Source: JBBECE01 sp040881985 (lineage in GTDB: Bacteria; Pseudomonadota; Alphaproteobacteria; Rhizobiales; Devosiaceae). From it: a stretch of 64,000 bases of DNA. The translations under genes were made by a program, and so were the position numbers. Positions 17,229-25,717 of this stretch are shown here, one piece after another. The stretch lies in assembly GCA_040881985.1 (NCBI GenBank), contig JBBECE010000026.1, forward strand, positions 1 through 64,000, given 5' to 3'. The notes under the pieces are model-generated. The model saw only the letters and a list, made by a program, of their open reading frames with translations, searched no databases and was not told the origin of the DNA. Within the stretch, counting starts at the first letter, position 1. Each line of letters starts with the position of its first letter.

Positions 17229-18299
17229 CTAGTTCGCCCGGCGCGCCCGGTTGAACTCGATCATTGCCTCGACCGCAGCGCGGGCCGGGACGGCGATCGC
17301 CTCGGGGATGGTGACTTCCTCGGTCATGGTATGCAGCGACCAGAGGATGTTTTCGAGATTGATCCGCTTCATATGCGGGCAGAAATTGCAGCCCTTGAGG
17401 AAAGTCACCTCGGGGGTCGAGGCCGCGACATTGTCCGACATCGAGCATTCGGTGACCATCACCACTTTTGGCGGCTTGTTGGTCTTCACCCAGTCGATCA
17501 TTTTCGAGGTCGAGCCGGCGAAATCGACCGAAGCGATGACGTCGGGCGGGCATTCCGGATGGGCGATGATTTTCGCGCCGGGATAGGCGGCGCGAAGCTC
17601 CGCGATGTCGGCCGCCGTAAATGTCTCGTGGACGATACAGGCCCCCGCCCAGGTGATGATTTTCTTCTTCGTCTTCTTGGCGGTGTTTTGCGCGAGGTAC
17701 TGGTCGGGGATCATGATCACCGTTGAGCCCTCGACGCCCTCGACAATGTCGAGCGCGTTCGACGAAGTGCAGCAAATATCCGAAACCGCTTTCACGTCCG
17801 CCGAGGTGTTGACGTAGGTCACCACCTTGGCGCCCGGATATTGCGCCTTCATCGCCAGCACGTCCTCGGGGGTGATCGAGGAGGCGAGCGAACAGCCGGC
17901 GCGGCTGTCGGGGATCAGCACGGTCTTTTCGGGATTGAGCAGCTTTGACGTCTCGGCCATGAAGTGCACGCCGCACTGGACGATGACCTGGCTCTTCACC
18001 TTGGTCGCTTCCTGCGCCAGCTGCAGCGAATCGCCAAAGAAGTCCGCGACCCCATAGACGATCTGCGGCGTCTGGTAATTATGCGCCAGGATGACCGCGT
18101 CGCGCTTTTTCTTGAGCGCGTTGATCTGCAGGATCAGCGGTGCGTAAGACGCCCACTCGATTTCCGGGATTTGGTCTTTCAGCCGGCCGTAGAATTTCGC
18201 GGTCGAACGGGCGACGGCCTTCGAATACTTGAGGTCGTAAGCCGAGGCGAGCGCCGCGCGCGCATCGATCAGGGGCATTGTGGAGTTGATGAGCTGCAC
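17229..18299 (-). CDS. nadA: quinolinate synthase
   Basis: 356 residues from GTG at 18299, chosen because AGGGGCAG precedes it. The ATG at 18278 gives 349. It condenses iminoaspartate with dihydroxyacetone phosphate to quinolinate on a 4Fe-4S cluster. The three cluster Cys are visible in VQCGVHFM, TECSMSDN and KGCNFCPHM. AHNYQ near the N-terminus and HPECPP are family hallmarks. It is first in the nadA-nadB operon. Confidence 0.95.
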   Translation of the reverse strand: MQLINSTMPLIDARAALASAYDLKYSKAVARSTAKFYGRLKDQIPEIEWASYAPLILQINALKKKRDAVILAHNYQTPQIVYGVADFFGDSLQLAQEATKVKSQVIVQCGVHFMAETSKLLNPEKTVLIPDSRAGCSLASSITPEDVLAMKAQYPGAKVVTYVNTSADVKAVSDICCTSSNALDIVEGVEGSTVIMIPDQYLAQNTAKKTKKKIITWAGACIVHETFTAADIAELRAAYPGAKIIAHPECPPDVIASVDFAGSTSKMIDWVKTNKPPKVVMVTECSMSDNVAASTPEVTFLKGCNFCPHMKRINLENILWSLHTMTEEVTIPEAIAVPARAAVEAMIEFNRARRAN

Positions 18300-18411
18300 T
18301 TTTCTGCCCCTTTGGCGCCCAACGGGGCAACGGCCCCACGCGGGGCGGAACTTAAGGAGTTGCGGCCCGGTTTTCAATGAACGGCGGCATCGCGACGGGG
18401 GCAGGCTCAGA

Positions 18412-18575
18412 TGTCGGTGAGAACCACCTCCCCCAGAAAGGGGAGAGCCTGTCCTCGGGCTCGACCCGGGGATCGGCGCGGAGCGCCGGGTGGGGGTTGA
18501 TGGGCGCCAATCCCCACCCCGACCCTTCCCCATACTGGGGGAGGGAGCTTTCCCGGGTCGCATCCCCGCGCTAGT
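18412..18575. repeat. intergenic palindromic repeat element
   Basis: The 309-base gap between nadA and modA contains nested hairpins made of CCTCCCCCAG/CTGGGGGAGG-type arms at both ends (about 18427-18445 and 18525-18550), an inner TCCTCGGG...CCCGGGGA, and a GGGTGGGG...CCCCACCC pair. The motif style is that of REP/MITE-like intergenic repeats seen many times per genome in rhizobia. No second copy was noticed in this window. Confidence 0.45.
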
Positions 18576-18608
18576 CTGCGCTTTCCTTCATCGAACACGA
18601 CGAAGCCG

Positions 18609-19343
18609 ATGCCCCTGCGCGTTTTGTTGCCGGTCGTCCTCTTCGCCGCGTTCGCCGACCCGTCCGCCGCCCACGCCCAGGCGCGCGTCATGGCAGCGGC
18701 AAGTCTTGTCGATGTGCTGGCCGCGCTGGCTGAGGATTTCACCGTGACAACCGGGCTGACTGTCACCATCGGGGCTGACTCCTCTTCGACGCTTGCCAGG
18801 CAGATCGAGGCCGGCGCACCAGCGGGCCTCTTCATCTCCGCCAATCGGGAATGGGCCGACTATATGGTTGAGAAGGCCAACTATGCCGTCCCCGTTCGTT
18901 TTGCCGGCAATGCGCTCGTGGTTATCGGACGTGACGGCGCTGCGCCCCTCGCCACCCTCGCGTCGCTGCCCGAAGCTCTCGGCGAGGGCCGCCTCGCGCT
19001 CGGCGATCCAGAGCATGTTCCCGCCGGCACCTATGCCAAAGCGGCGCTCGTGAAAACCGGGCTTTGGGAATCCTTGGCCGATCGGGTCGCGCCCGCCGAC
19101 AATGTCCGCGCCGCGGTACTGCTGGTCGAGACCGGCTCTTCCCCCTATGGAATCGTCTATTCGACCGACGCGCAATTTCCCGGCGTGACCAGGGTGCTCG
19201 ACATCGACCCCTCGCTCTATCCGCCGGTCGTCTATTGGATGGCGCTGGCGACCGATGCCGCCGACGCCGACCGAGCCTTCTTCGACTACCTCACAACCGA
19301 TGCCGCTCACGCGATCCTCGGCGCAGGGGGTTTCCTGCCGTGA
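18609..19343 (+). CDS. modA: molybdate ABC transporter, periplasmic binding protein
   Basis: 244 residues. A signal peptide ends SAAHAQ. It then shows VMAAASLVDVLAALAEDFT, GADSSSTLARQIEAGAPAGLFISANREWADYM and the distal GDPEHVPAGTYAKAAL, which matches the ModA binding pattern (Ser, Ser, Tyr contacts). It captures molybdate or tungstate in the periplasm. It is first of modABC, and its stop overlaps the GTG of modB (GTGA 19340-19343). No ModE-like gene or clear ModE site was seen upstream. Confidence 0.93.
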   Translation: MPLRVLLPVVLFAAFADPSAAHAQARVMAAASLVDVLAALAEDFTVTTGLTVTIGADSSSTLARQIEAGAPAGLFISANREWADYMVEKANYAVPVRFAGNALVVIGRDGAAPLATLASLPEALGEGRLALGDPEHVPAGTYAKAALVKTGLWESLADRVAPADNVRAAVLLVETGSSPYGIVYSTDAQFPGVTRVLDIDPSLYPPVVYWMALATDAADADRAFFDYLTTDAAHAILGAGGFLP

Positions 19344-20056
19344 ACGCCGGCGTCGTGGAAATTGTCTTCCTGTCGTTGCAGGTCGCCGCCGTCGCCATGC
19401 TCTGGGCGGTGCCGCTGGCTTACCTCATCGCCTGGCTGCTGGCCCGCCACGACTTCCCGGGCAAGACCCTGCTCTCGGCGCTGGTGATGCTGCCGCTGGT
19501 CATGCCGCCGGTGGCGCTGGGGCTGTTGCTGCTCTGGGGTTTTGGGCCAAACGCCCCGCTGGGCCAGTTCTTTGCCTCGATCGGCCTGCCATTGGCTTTC
19601 CATTGGGAAGGCGCGGCGCTCGCGGCTGGTCTTGTCGCTCTGCCGCTGATCGTCCGGCCGATAAGGCTCTCGCTTGAGGCCGTCGATCCCAAACTCGACG
19701 AGGCGCTGGCGGTCGCCGGTCACGCCCCGCTCAAGCGGTTCCTGACGCTGCATCTGCCGCTCTCGCTTCCCGGCATCGTCGCCGGCTTGCTGCTCGGCTT
19801 CGCCAAGGGGCTCGGCGAGTTCGGCGCGACGATCACTTTTGTCGCCAACATCCCGGGCGAAACCCGCACCCTGTCGCTGGCCATTCATTCCGCCCTGCAA
19901 TCGGTCAGCGGCGCCCCGACCGTACTCGCGCTCTGTCTCGTCTCGATTGCGCTGTCGGTCGTCGCGGTCGCGGGCTCCGAATATCTCCTGCGCTGGCTGA
20001 CCCCGCTGCTCACCGGCAGAACCGGATCCGGTGGCGCCGAGCCGATCCGTGCTTGA
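19340..20056 (+). CDS. modB: molybdate ABC transporter, permease
   Basis: 238 residues with about five or six membrane helices and the EAA-type loop (EALAVAGHAPLKRFLTLHLPLSLPGIVAGLLLGFAKGLGEFGAT), the ModB signature. GTG start overlapping modA. Its 3' end overlaps the start of modC, so the three are translationally coupled. Confidence 0.93.
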   Translation: MNAGVVEIVFLSLQVAAVAMLWAVPLAYLIAWLLARHDFPGKTLLSALVMLPLVMPPVALGLLLLWGFGPNAPLGQFFASIGLPLAFHWEGAALAAGLVALPLIVRPIRLSLEAVDPKLDEALAVAGHAPLKRFLTLHLPLSLPGIVAGLLLGFAKGLGEFGATITFVANIPGETRTLSLAIHSALQSVSGAPTVLALCLVSIALSVVAVAGSEYLLRWLTPLLTGRTGSGGAEPIRA

Positions 20057-21101
20057 AGTCGACATCGAAGCAACGGTCGGCGGCTTCTCGCTCGCCGCGC
20101 AATTTGCCATCCCGAACGGCGCGACGGCGCTGATCGGCCCTTCGGGCGCCGGCAAGACAACGCTCCTCAGGATGATCGCCGGCCTCGCCAAGCCATCGCG
20201 CGGCCGCATCGGACTCGGCGGGAAGACTTTGTTCGACGCGGCATCGCCAATCGGCGTGCCAACCCATCGCCGCCGCATCGGCATGGTCTTTCAGGAGCCG
20301 CGCCTGCTGCCGCATCTCAACGTTCACGCCAACATCGCCCTCGGGGCCGCAAACGCGGGTGCCACGCGCATCCGTGGGGTTGCCGAACGGCTGCACCTGG
20401 GGGCGCTGTTGCCGCGCCGCATCGGCGGCTTGTCGGGCGGGGAACAGCAGCGGGTGATGCTCGCCCGGGCGCTGGTCGGCGATCCGGAGCTTATTCTCTG
20501 CGATGAGCCGCTGACCGGCCTCGACGCCCCGCTCAAGGCAATCCTGCTCGAGGCAATGCGGACGCTCTTCGCCGGGGCGAACGTGCCGATCCTCTATGTC
20601 ACCCATTCGATCGACGAGGCGGTGCGGCTTTCGGACAATTTCCTCGTCATGCGCGAGGGAAAAATCACCGATCGCGGCGAGGCCGGCGCGGTCCTGTCGC
20701 GGCTCGGCGACGATCTCTCCTTCGAGTCCGGCGCCTCGAGCCTGCTCACCGGCACCGTCGCCACCATCGACCAGACCTACGCGCTGGCGCGCATCGCGGT
20801 CGGGCGTCAGTTCGTCGAGGTGCAGGCCGGCACGTTGAAAGTCGGCGATCCCGCTCGGCTTCGGCTTTGGGCAAAAGACATCATGCTGGCGCTGCGCCTG
20901 CCCGAAGCGATCAGCGCCCGAAATGCGCTGGCCGCGACCGTCGCATCGATCCGCCCGGTCGGCGACGCGCAGGCCGAAGTCACCGTCATGTTGGAAGAAA
21001 TTCCCGTCCGCACCCGGCTGATGCGGAAGACCGTCGCCGAGCTCGGCCTGAGCGAGGGCCAGCCGGTCTGGATTGTGTTTAAGTCCGCATCGGTGGAATA
21101 A
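20031..21101 (+). CDS. modC: molybdate ABC transporter, ATPase
   Basis: 356 residues from GTG 20031; GTG 20049 (starting LEVDIEA) gives 350 and looks more like other ModC starts. Walker A GPSGAGKTTLL, signature LSGGEQQRVMLARAL, Walker B LILCDEPLTGLD, H-loop YVTHS, and a C-terminal TOBE/MopI domain (about 290-356). The last 12 residues PVWIVFKSASVE are repeated almost exactly in the DNA at 21629-21667, downstream of the next gene, so the 3' end of modC has a second, diverged copy. See the finding on 21063-21667. Confidence 0.93.
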   Translation: MAPSRSVLEVDIEATVGGFSLAAQFAIPNGATALIGPSGAGKTTLLRMIAGLAKPSRGRIGLGGKTLFDAASPIGVPTHRRRIGMVFQEPRLLPHLNVHANIALGAANAGATRIRGVAERLHLGALLPRRIGGLSGGEQQRVMLARALVGDPELILCDEPLTGLDAPLKAILLEAMRTLFAGANVPILYVTHSIDEAVRLSDNFLVMREGKITDRGEAGAVLSRLGDDLSFESGASSLLTGTVATIDQTYALARIAVGRQFVEVQAGTLKVGDPARLRLWAKDIMLALRLPEAISARNALAATVASIRPVGDAQAEVTVMLEEIPVRTRLMRKTVAELGLSEGQPVWIVFKSASVE

Positions 21102-21121
21102 TTGCGTTTGAGGAGGCAGCG

Positions 21122-21598
21122 ATGGATTTGTTTTGTTTTGCGTCCCGTAGCGAGGAAAACATCCGTCGAGGGATAGCAGCTGATTTGTGGGCGGTCGCTA
21201 CTGTCTCGCACTCAGCGATGCGGGCTAGAGTCACGAAGGCCAATCGTTACTTCCACATTGGCTCTCGGGGCCTCTTGTACTGTCGCCCAACACACTCGTT
21301 CACCACGCCGTTCATTACGCAATCGGCGGCTGACCCACTCAGAGTCGTGACAGATATCTGGCCCGAGCCGTGGGTTTTGCCGTTTTCCATCCGACCCCTT
21401 GGTGATTTGAGCCGTCAAATTCCCGCAGATGTTGCGCGCCAACGTTGGCCCGTCGTTTCCACGCGCTGGCCGACGATGGGAGGTATCTCCGCAGCCATGA
21501 ATATTACCGGCGCAACCGCCTTCTCGCCAGTTCCGATCACGGATGACGACTGGAAAATCATGCTTGGCGATCTTGCCACTGATCGCGGCGCATTCTGA
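21122..21598 (+). CDS. hypothetical protein, EVE/PUA-like appearance
   Basis: 158 residues with a strong GAGGAGG site 20 bases after modC. No family was named with certainty. The N-terminus (LFCFASRSEENIRRGIAADLWAVA), then GSRGLLYCRPTHSFTTPF, DPLRVVTDIWPEPWVLPFSIRPLG and a Trp-rich stretch, resemble the beta-barrel of EVE/PUA-like domains that bind modified bases. That is an inference from motif order only. Base composition is clearly less GC-rich than in modC and the creatininase gene. The gene is flanked by two copies of the modC 3' end, which marks it as an insertion. Confidence 0.65.
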   Translation: MDLFCFASRSEENIRRGIAADLWAVATVSHSAMRARVTKANRYFHIGSRGLLYCRPTHSFTTPFITQSAADPLRVVTDIWPEPWVLPFSIRPLGDLSRQIPADVARQRWPVVSTRWPTMGGISAAMNITGATAFSPVPITDDDWKIMLGDLATDRGAF

Positions 21599-21628
21599 GC
21601 TGCCTTAACCGTCTGCGACCCGTGCCAT

Positions 21629-21667
21629 CCCGTCTGGATCATCTTCAAATCGGCGGGGGTGGAGTAG
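21629..21667 (+). pseudogene. remnant copy of the modC 3' end
   Basis: 39 bases encode PVWIIFKSAGVE followed by TAG. They match the true modC end at 21063-21101 (PVWIVFKSASVE, TAA) at 27 of 39 bases and 10 of 12 residues. Codons just upstream (DPCH) may also belong to it. It has no start of its own. Confidence 0.7.
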
Positions 21668-21742
21668 CGCGGTGCGGTTGCGCCCACCGATTGTCCCTCC
21701 CTATCCGATGTTATAAGCCTCCCTCCCGAGCCGGAGGTTTTC

Positions 21743-22540
21743 GTGCCGCTCAAATTCTTCGATGACGTGACCGACCCTTCGCTCGCCGCCTTCGTCGGTG
21801 CGCGCACGGTCGGGGTGCTGCCTGTCGCGGCGACCGAGCCGCACGGCCCGCATTTGCCCACGACCACCGATTGCGACATCGCCCGCGGCCATCTCGCTTC
21901 GCTCAGAAATTATCTCCCGCCCGATCTCTCCGTCGCAATCCTGCCGCTGCAGGAGGTCGGCTATTCGATCGAGCACGCCGCCTTCCCGGGTCTCCGCAAT
22001 CGCGAGCCCGAAGAGCTCCTCGCCGACTGGGGCGAGATCGCCGCTGATTTTCATCGCGTCGGGGGACGGCGTCTCGTCATCGTCTCGAGTCACGGCGGCA
22101 ATTCTCCCGTCGTCGATATTCTGATCCGGCGCCTGCGCGTCCGGTTGGCGATGCTCGCCATCGGCACCGCGTGGATGCGCTTCGGTCAGCCCGAAGGTCT
22201 ATTCGACAACCTGGAGTTGCAAATTGGAATCCATGGCGGGGATATCGAGACTTCGCTGATGCTCCACTACGCCCCCGAAAAAGTCCGCACCGAGAGATGG
22301 CAGAAGTTCACGGAATTCGCGCCTACGAACACAGAGGTGACGCCATTTGGGCCACATAGATTCGGCTGGATGAGCCAGGATTTGAACCCCTACGGCGTCG
22401 TCGGTAACGCCGCCGCGGCAACGGCCGAAAAAGGCGCGGCGAGCGCAAGGCAAGCCCTTGAAGGATTTGCAAAATTGCTGACCGAGGCGGCGGCTTTCGA
22501 TCTCGAACTGCTGCGCCCGGCGGGCGAGATCGACGGGTGA
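21743..22540 (+). CDS. creatininase-family amidohydrolase
   Basis: 265 residues from GTG 21743, with CCGGAGG upstream. The creatininase fold is shown by VAATEPHGPHLPTTTDCDIA (Glu and His metal ligands), VIVSSHGGNSPVVDIL, and GGDIETSLMLHYAPEKV (a second Glu). Members open cyclic amides such as creatinine or process peptides (MftE). Its stop overlaps the start of the DUF1007-NicO gene (GTGA), so it is co-translated with a metal transporter. That pairing is unexpected and not explained by creatinine use. Confidence 0.87.
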   Translation: MPLKFFDDVTDPSLAAFVGARTVGVLPVAATEPHGPHLPTTTDCDIARGHLASLRNYLPPDLSVAILPLQEVGYSIEHAAFPGLRNREPEELLADWGEIAADFHRVGGRRLVIVSSHGGNSPVVDILIRRLRVRLAMLAIGTAWMRFGQPEGLFDNLELQIGIHGGDIETSLMLHYAPEKVRTERWQKFTEFAPTNTEVTPFGPHRFGWMSQDLNPYGVVGNAAAATAEKGAASARQALEGFAKLLTEAAAFDLELLRPAGEIDG

Positions 22541-24108
22541 TCCGTTTCGCCGCGCTGGTGCAGGTCCTTGTTTTACAAGGGATAATTCTGTGCATCGGAA
22601 CCCTGCCGGCGCTTGCTCATCCGCATATCTGGGTCGACGCCACCGCCGAGATCGTCTTCAACGCCGCCGGCGAAGCCGTTGTCATCCGGCATAAGTGGTT
22701 GTTCGATGAGGCTTATTCGGCTTGGGCGGTGCAGGGCCTCGATGCAGATGGAGACGGGCAACTCACCTCGGCCGAATTGCAGCCCCTCGCCGACGACAAC
22801 ATGGTCGGTCTTGCCGAATATGGCTTCTTCACTTTCGGGTCGACGGGGACGGCCGAGATCGGATTTTACAATCCGATCAATGCCTTGATGCGATACGAGA
22901 GCGGCGTTCTGGAGCTGTCGTTCGAGCTCGCCTTCACCCCGCCGGCGCCACGGGGAAGCTTTGAACTCGAAGTCGGGGACCCGGAATATTACGCCGCCTT
23001 CAGCTTCCAGAGCATTGATGCAGTGAAACTTTCCGGCGCGCCCGCAGGTTGCTTGGCACGCATCGAGCCGCCGCGCGAGATCGATCCCGGCACCGCCGCC
23101 GAACTGCTGGCGCTGCCGGCCGACATCACGACGCTGCCGCCGGACTTGCGCCAGGCGGCGCGGCAGTTGTCGAATCTGGTCGATGTCGCTTGTCCCGGAG
23201 CGCCGCCGGTTACCGCTTCGCAAGCCATTGACGAACAAGTCAGAACAACCGGTACGCCGTTTGTCGCCCCGCCGGCCGAGCCGGGTGGGCGGCCGAACCA
23301 GGGCGGCTTGCTCGGCTGGGTCGCCCTACAGCAGCAGACCTTCTATCTGGCGCTGACGGACGCGCTCTCCGGCCTCAAGATCGGCAGCAACGCCTTCTGG
23401 ATATTGGGGCTTTTGAGCTTTCTCTACGGTATTTTTCATGCGGCTGGGCCGGGCCACGGCAAGCTCGTGATCTCCTCTTATGTCGTTGCACGGGAACGGG
23501 AAATCGTCCGCGGCGTGGCGCTGAGTTTTGCTGCGGCCTTCGTTCAATCGCTCACCGCCGTTGTCTTCATTCTCGCCGCCGCCGGCGTTTTGCGCCTCAC
23601 CAGCTTCGCGATGTCGGACGCTGCCGGATGGCTCGAAAAGGGTTCCTACGCGCTGATCGCGGCGCTCGGCGCCTGGCTCGTCTGGCGGAAGCTGCGCTCG
23701 CTCCTCGCCTCGCGCGATCAAACGCATCACCATGATCATGAAGGGGAATCCCACGGTCATCAGCATGTCATCACGCCAACAGAAGTGCACGGCAATTGGC
23801 GTGAGGCGGTCGGGATCGTGCTCGCCGTCGGACTGAGACCTTGTTCGGGCGCGTTGATCGTCCTCGCCTTCGCTCTGGCCCAGGATTTGCTCCTGGTGGG
23901 AATCGCCGCGACCTTCGTCATGGGTCTCGGTACGGCGCTGACGGTGTCGGTGCTTGCGGGTTTCGCTGTGCTTTTCAAAGGCTTGGCACTGAGGGCGGCG
24001 CGGGGCGGCAACCGGACCATCGGCTGGCTGGTGTCGCTCGCCGAACTCGGCGCGGCGATCACCGTCTTCGGATTCGGGATCGTGCTGCTGATGGCGAGTC
24101 TGGCCTGA
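22537..24108 (+). CDS. DUF1007-NicO fusion, nickel/cobalt exporter-like
   Basis: 523 residues. After a signal-like helix, residues about 28-215 are a DUF1007 domain (HPHIWVDATAEIVF, with an EF-hand-like DADGDGQLTSAE loop). Residues about 270-523 are a RcnA/NicO permease with six or more helices: YGIFHAAGPGHGKLVISSYV, a His-rich cytoplasmic loop (HHHDHEGESHGHQH) and VGLRPCSGALIVL. In many rhizobia the two parts are separate neighbouring genes; here they are one polypeptide. Nickel or cobalt export, or delivery, is expected. Confidence 0.9.
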   Translation: MIRFAALVQVLVLQGIILCIGTLPALAHPHIWVDATAEIVFNAAGEAVVIRHKWLFDEAYSAWAVQGLDADGDGQLTSAELQPLADDNMVGLAEYGFFTFGSTGTAEIGFYNPINALMRYESGVLELSFELAFTPPAPRGSFELEVGDPEYYAAFSFQSIDAVKLSGAPAGCLARIEPPREIDPGTAAELLALPADITTLPPDLRQAARQLSNLVDVACPGAPPVTASQAIDEQVRTTGTPFVAPPAEPGGRPNQGGLLGWVALQQQTFYLALTDALSGLKIGSNAFWILGLLSFLYGIFHAAGPGHGKLVISSYVVAREREIVRGVALSFAAAFVQSLTAVVFILAAAGVLRLTSFAMSDAAGWLEKGSYALIAALGAWLVWRKLRSLLASRDQTHHHDHEGESHGHQHVITPTEVHGNWREAVGIVLAVGLRPCSGALIVLAFALAQDLLLVGIAATFVMGLGTALTVSVLAGFAVLFKGLALRAARGGNRTIGWLVSLAELGAAITVFGFGIVLLMASLA

Positions 24109-24140
24109 ACGCTGGCGACAAAATGACCCCTTCACAGCAA

Positions 24141-24170
24141 GACGCCCCGGATGGGTTCCCCCGGGGCGTC
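24141..24170. terminator. bidirectional terminator hairpin
   Basis: A perfect 10-bp stem, GACGCCCCGG/CCGGGGCGTC, around a 10-base loop lies between the convergent genes ending at 24108 and 24194. T-tracts on both sides are weak. Confidence 0.6.
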
Positions 24171-24193
24171 TGTCTATGCGGGCGTCGGAATCT

Positions 24194-25717
24194 TCACATG
24201 CCGCCGACCGTGGTGATGCGGCCCTCGACCGCCGACGTCACCTCGCCGGTCGCCTCGATATAGTTCATCACGTCGTTGGCCATCAGGTTGCCATTGCCAG
24301 CGTTGATGAGGACGTTGCCGCCGCCGAGCGCTCCATATCCGTCGCCACCCCTCAGCATGAAATCATTGGTGGCGACCTTGTAAGTCGCATTGAAATCAAG
24401 TTCGGCGCCGTTGACCTTCAGTGAAACGATGCGTGAGCCAGGCTCGGCCGTCGGATCGTAGACGACCTCAATGCCTGACACCTGCGGGAAGCGGCCGGCG
24501 CCGTCCTCGACCTGGCTGAAGCCATTCTCCAGGGCGTCGAATATCTGCTGGCCGTTGATTTCGGTGACGACAGTTACGTTGCCGAACGGCAACTCGGTCA
24601 GGATGTCGCGCCGGGTCAGCATCGTGCCCGGATCGTAGGTGCGGTCCGCCCGGATGCCGCCGCCGTTGGTAATCGCAACGTCGGCGCCGTTGGCCGCACG
24701 CATGGCGTCGGCGATCAGATTGCCCATCGCCGATTCTTCGCCGCGCACGACGTTGCGGCGCGAGTCGAGAGCGCCCAGAGTGACGCCAATTTCGATGTTC
24801 AGGCTGGCGTCCAGTTGGGTCTTGAAGCCGTCGACAAGCGCCTGAGTTTCGGGATCCGGCGTGACCGACGCCGTGTCGATGTAGCGGAAAGCCGGCGTCC
24901 AGCCGATGGTGCGTTGGCCGTCATTGTCGCCGATCTCGACATAGAGATCGAGCGGCGCGAGGTATCTGGCGTCAGTCGAGGTTTCGACATAGGCGGTGAT
25001 GCCGTCATACCCGGTCATGTAGTCATGATCGTCGCCCGACATGATGACGTCGAACGCACCGCTGGCCACCATGGCACGGTCATCGGCGTGGTTGGTCTGC
25101 ACAACTCCCACCACGAGATCCGCTCCGGCTTCACTCGCAGCACGGGCCGCGGCGATGGCGCTTTCGACCGAGTTGCCGAATTTCAGGTCGCCGGAACTGG
25201 AGACAACCGGCGTTGTGTCCTGAGCGACGGGGACAAGCGCGATCGTCAGGCCGGCAATCTCCTTTATCATCGTGCCGCCGAGCCCTTGGATTGGCGAGCC
25301 GTCCGCATTGGTGATGTTAACCGCCGCCCACGGATACTCGGAAGCAGCCATTTTCTCGAAGAAATTTTCAGGTCCGAAATCGAACTCATGATTTCCGGGC
25401 ACCGCAATGTCGAACGGGACCAGATTGGTCAGGTCAATGGTGTTTTGGCCCTTGTCGAAACCTGAGAGGATCGAAGGCGAGAGCATGTCTCCGTTAAAGA
25501 CATAGATCGTGTTCGGGTTGGCCGCTCTTTCGGCCTTGGCGACGGCATTGAGCCGGGCAAAGCCTCCTCGGGTCGCGTCCCCCGCGAAGTTGTAGAGATC
25601 GCCGACGCCAAGAATAGTCAGCTTGACGGATTGGGCGTGGGCCGATGCGACGAACGTGCCGCCGGCGGCCGCCGCAAGCAACAACAAAGCTGCGAGACGA
25701 TTGAATTTGTTGGACAT
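24194..25717 (-). CDS. 5'-nucleotidase/UshA-family protein with altered metal site
   Basis: 507 residues from ATG 25717 with GGAGG upstream. A signal peptide ends VASAHAQ. The calcineurin-like domain is at about 25-300 and the C-terminal 5'-nucleotidase domain at about 320-507 (TNGGGIRADRTYDPG, LPFGNVTVVTEINGQQIFDALE). GNHEFDFG is intact. However, the first motif, normally NDxHG, reads GDLYNF, losing the His, and the GHxH-type motif reads SGDDHD, losing the first His. The second metal site may be weak or the substrate different. It acts in the periplasm. Confidence 0.87.
   Translation of the reverse strand: MSNKFNRLAALLLLAAAAGGTFVASAHAQSVKLTILGVGDLYNFAGDATRGGFARLNAVAKAERAANPNTIYVFNGDMLSPSILSGFDKGQNTIDLTNLVPFDIAVPGNHEFDFGPENFFEKMAASEYPWAAVNITNADGSPIQGLGGTMIKEIAGLTIALVPVAQDTTPVVSSSGDLKFGNSVESAIAAARAASEAGADLVVGVVQTNHADDRAMVASGAFDVIMSGDDHDYMTGYDGITAYVETSTDARYLAPLDLYVEIGDNDGQRTIGWTPAFRYIDTASVTPDPETQALVDGFKTQLDASLNIEIGVTLGALDSRRNVVRGEESAMGNLIADAMRAANGADVAITNGGGIRADRTYDPGTMLTRRDILTELPFGNVTVVTEINGQQIFDALENGFSQVEDGAGRFPQVSGIEVVYDPTAEPGSRIVSLKVNGAELDFNATYKVATNDFMLRGGDGYGALGGGNVLINAGNGNLMANDVMNYIEATGEVTSAVEGRITTVGGM

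Noticed and set aside
19307..20284. Minus-strand open frame opposite modB/modC
   Set aside because: It is a shadow of the clearly recognisable modB and modC genes, rich in Arg, Gln and Gly and without a domain.
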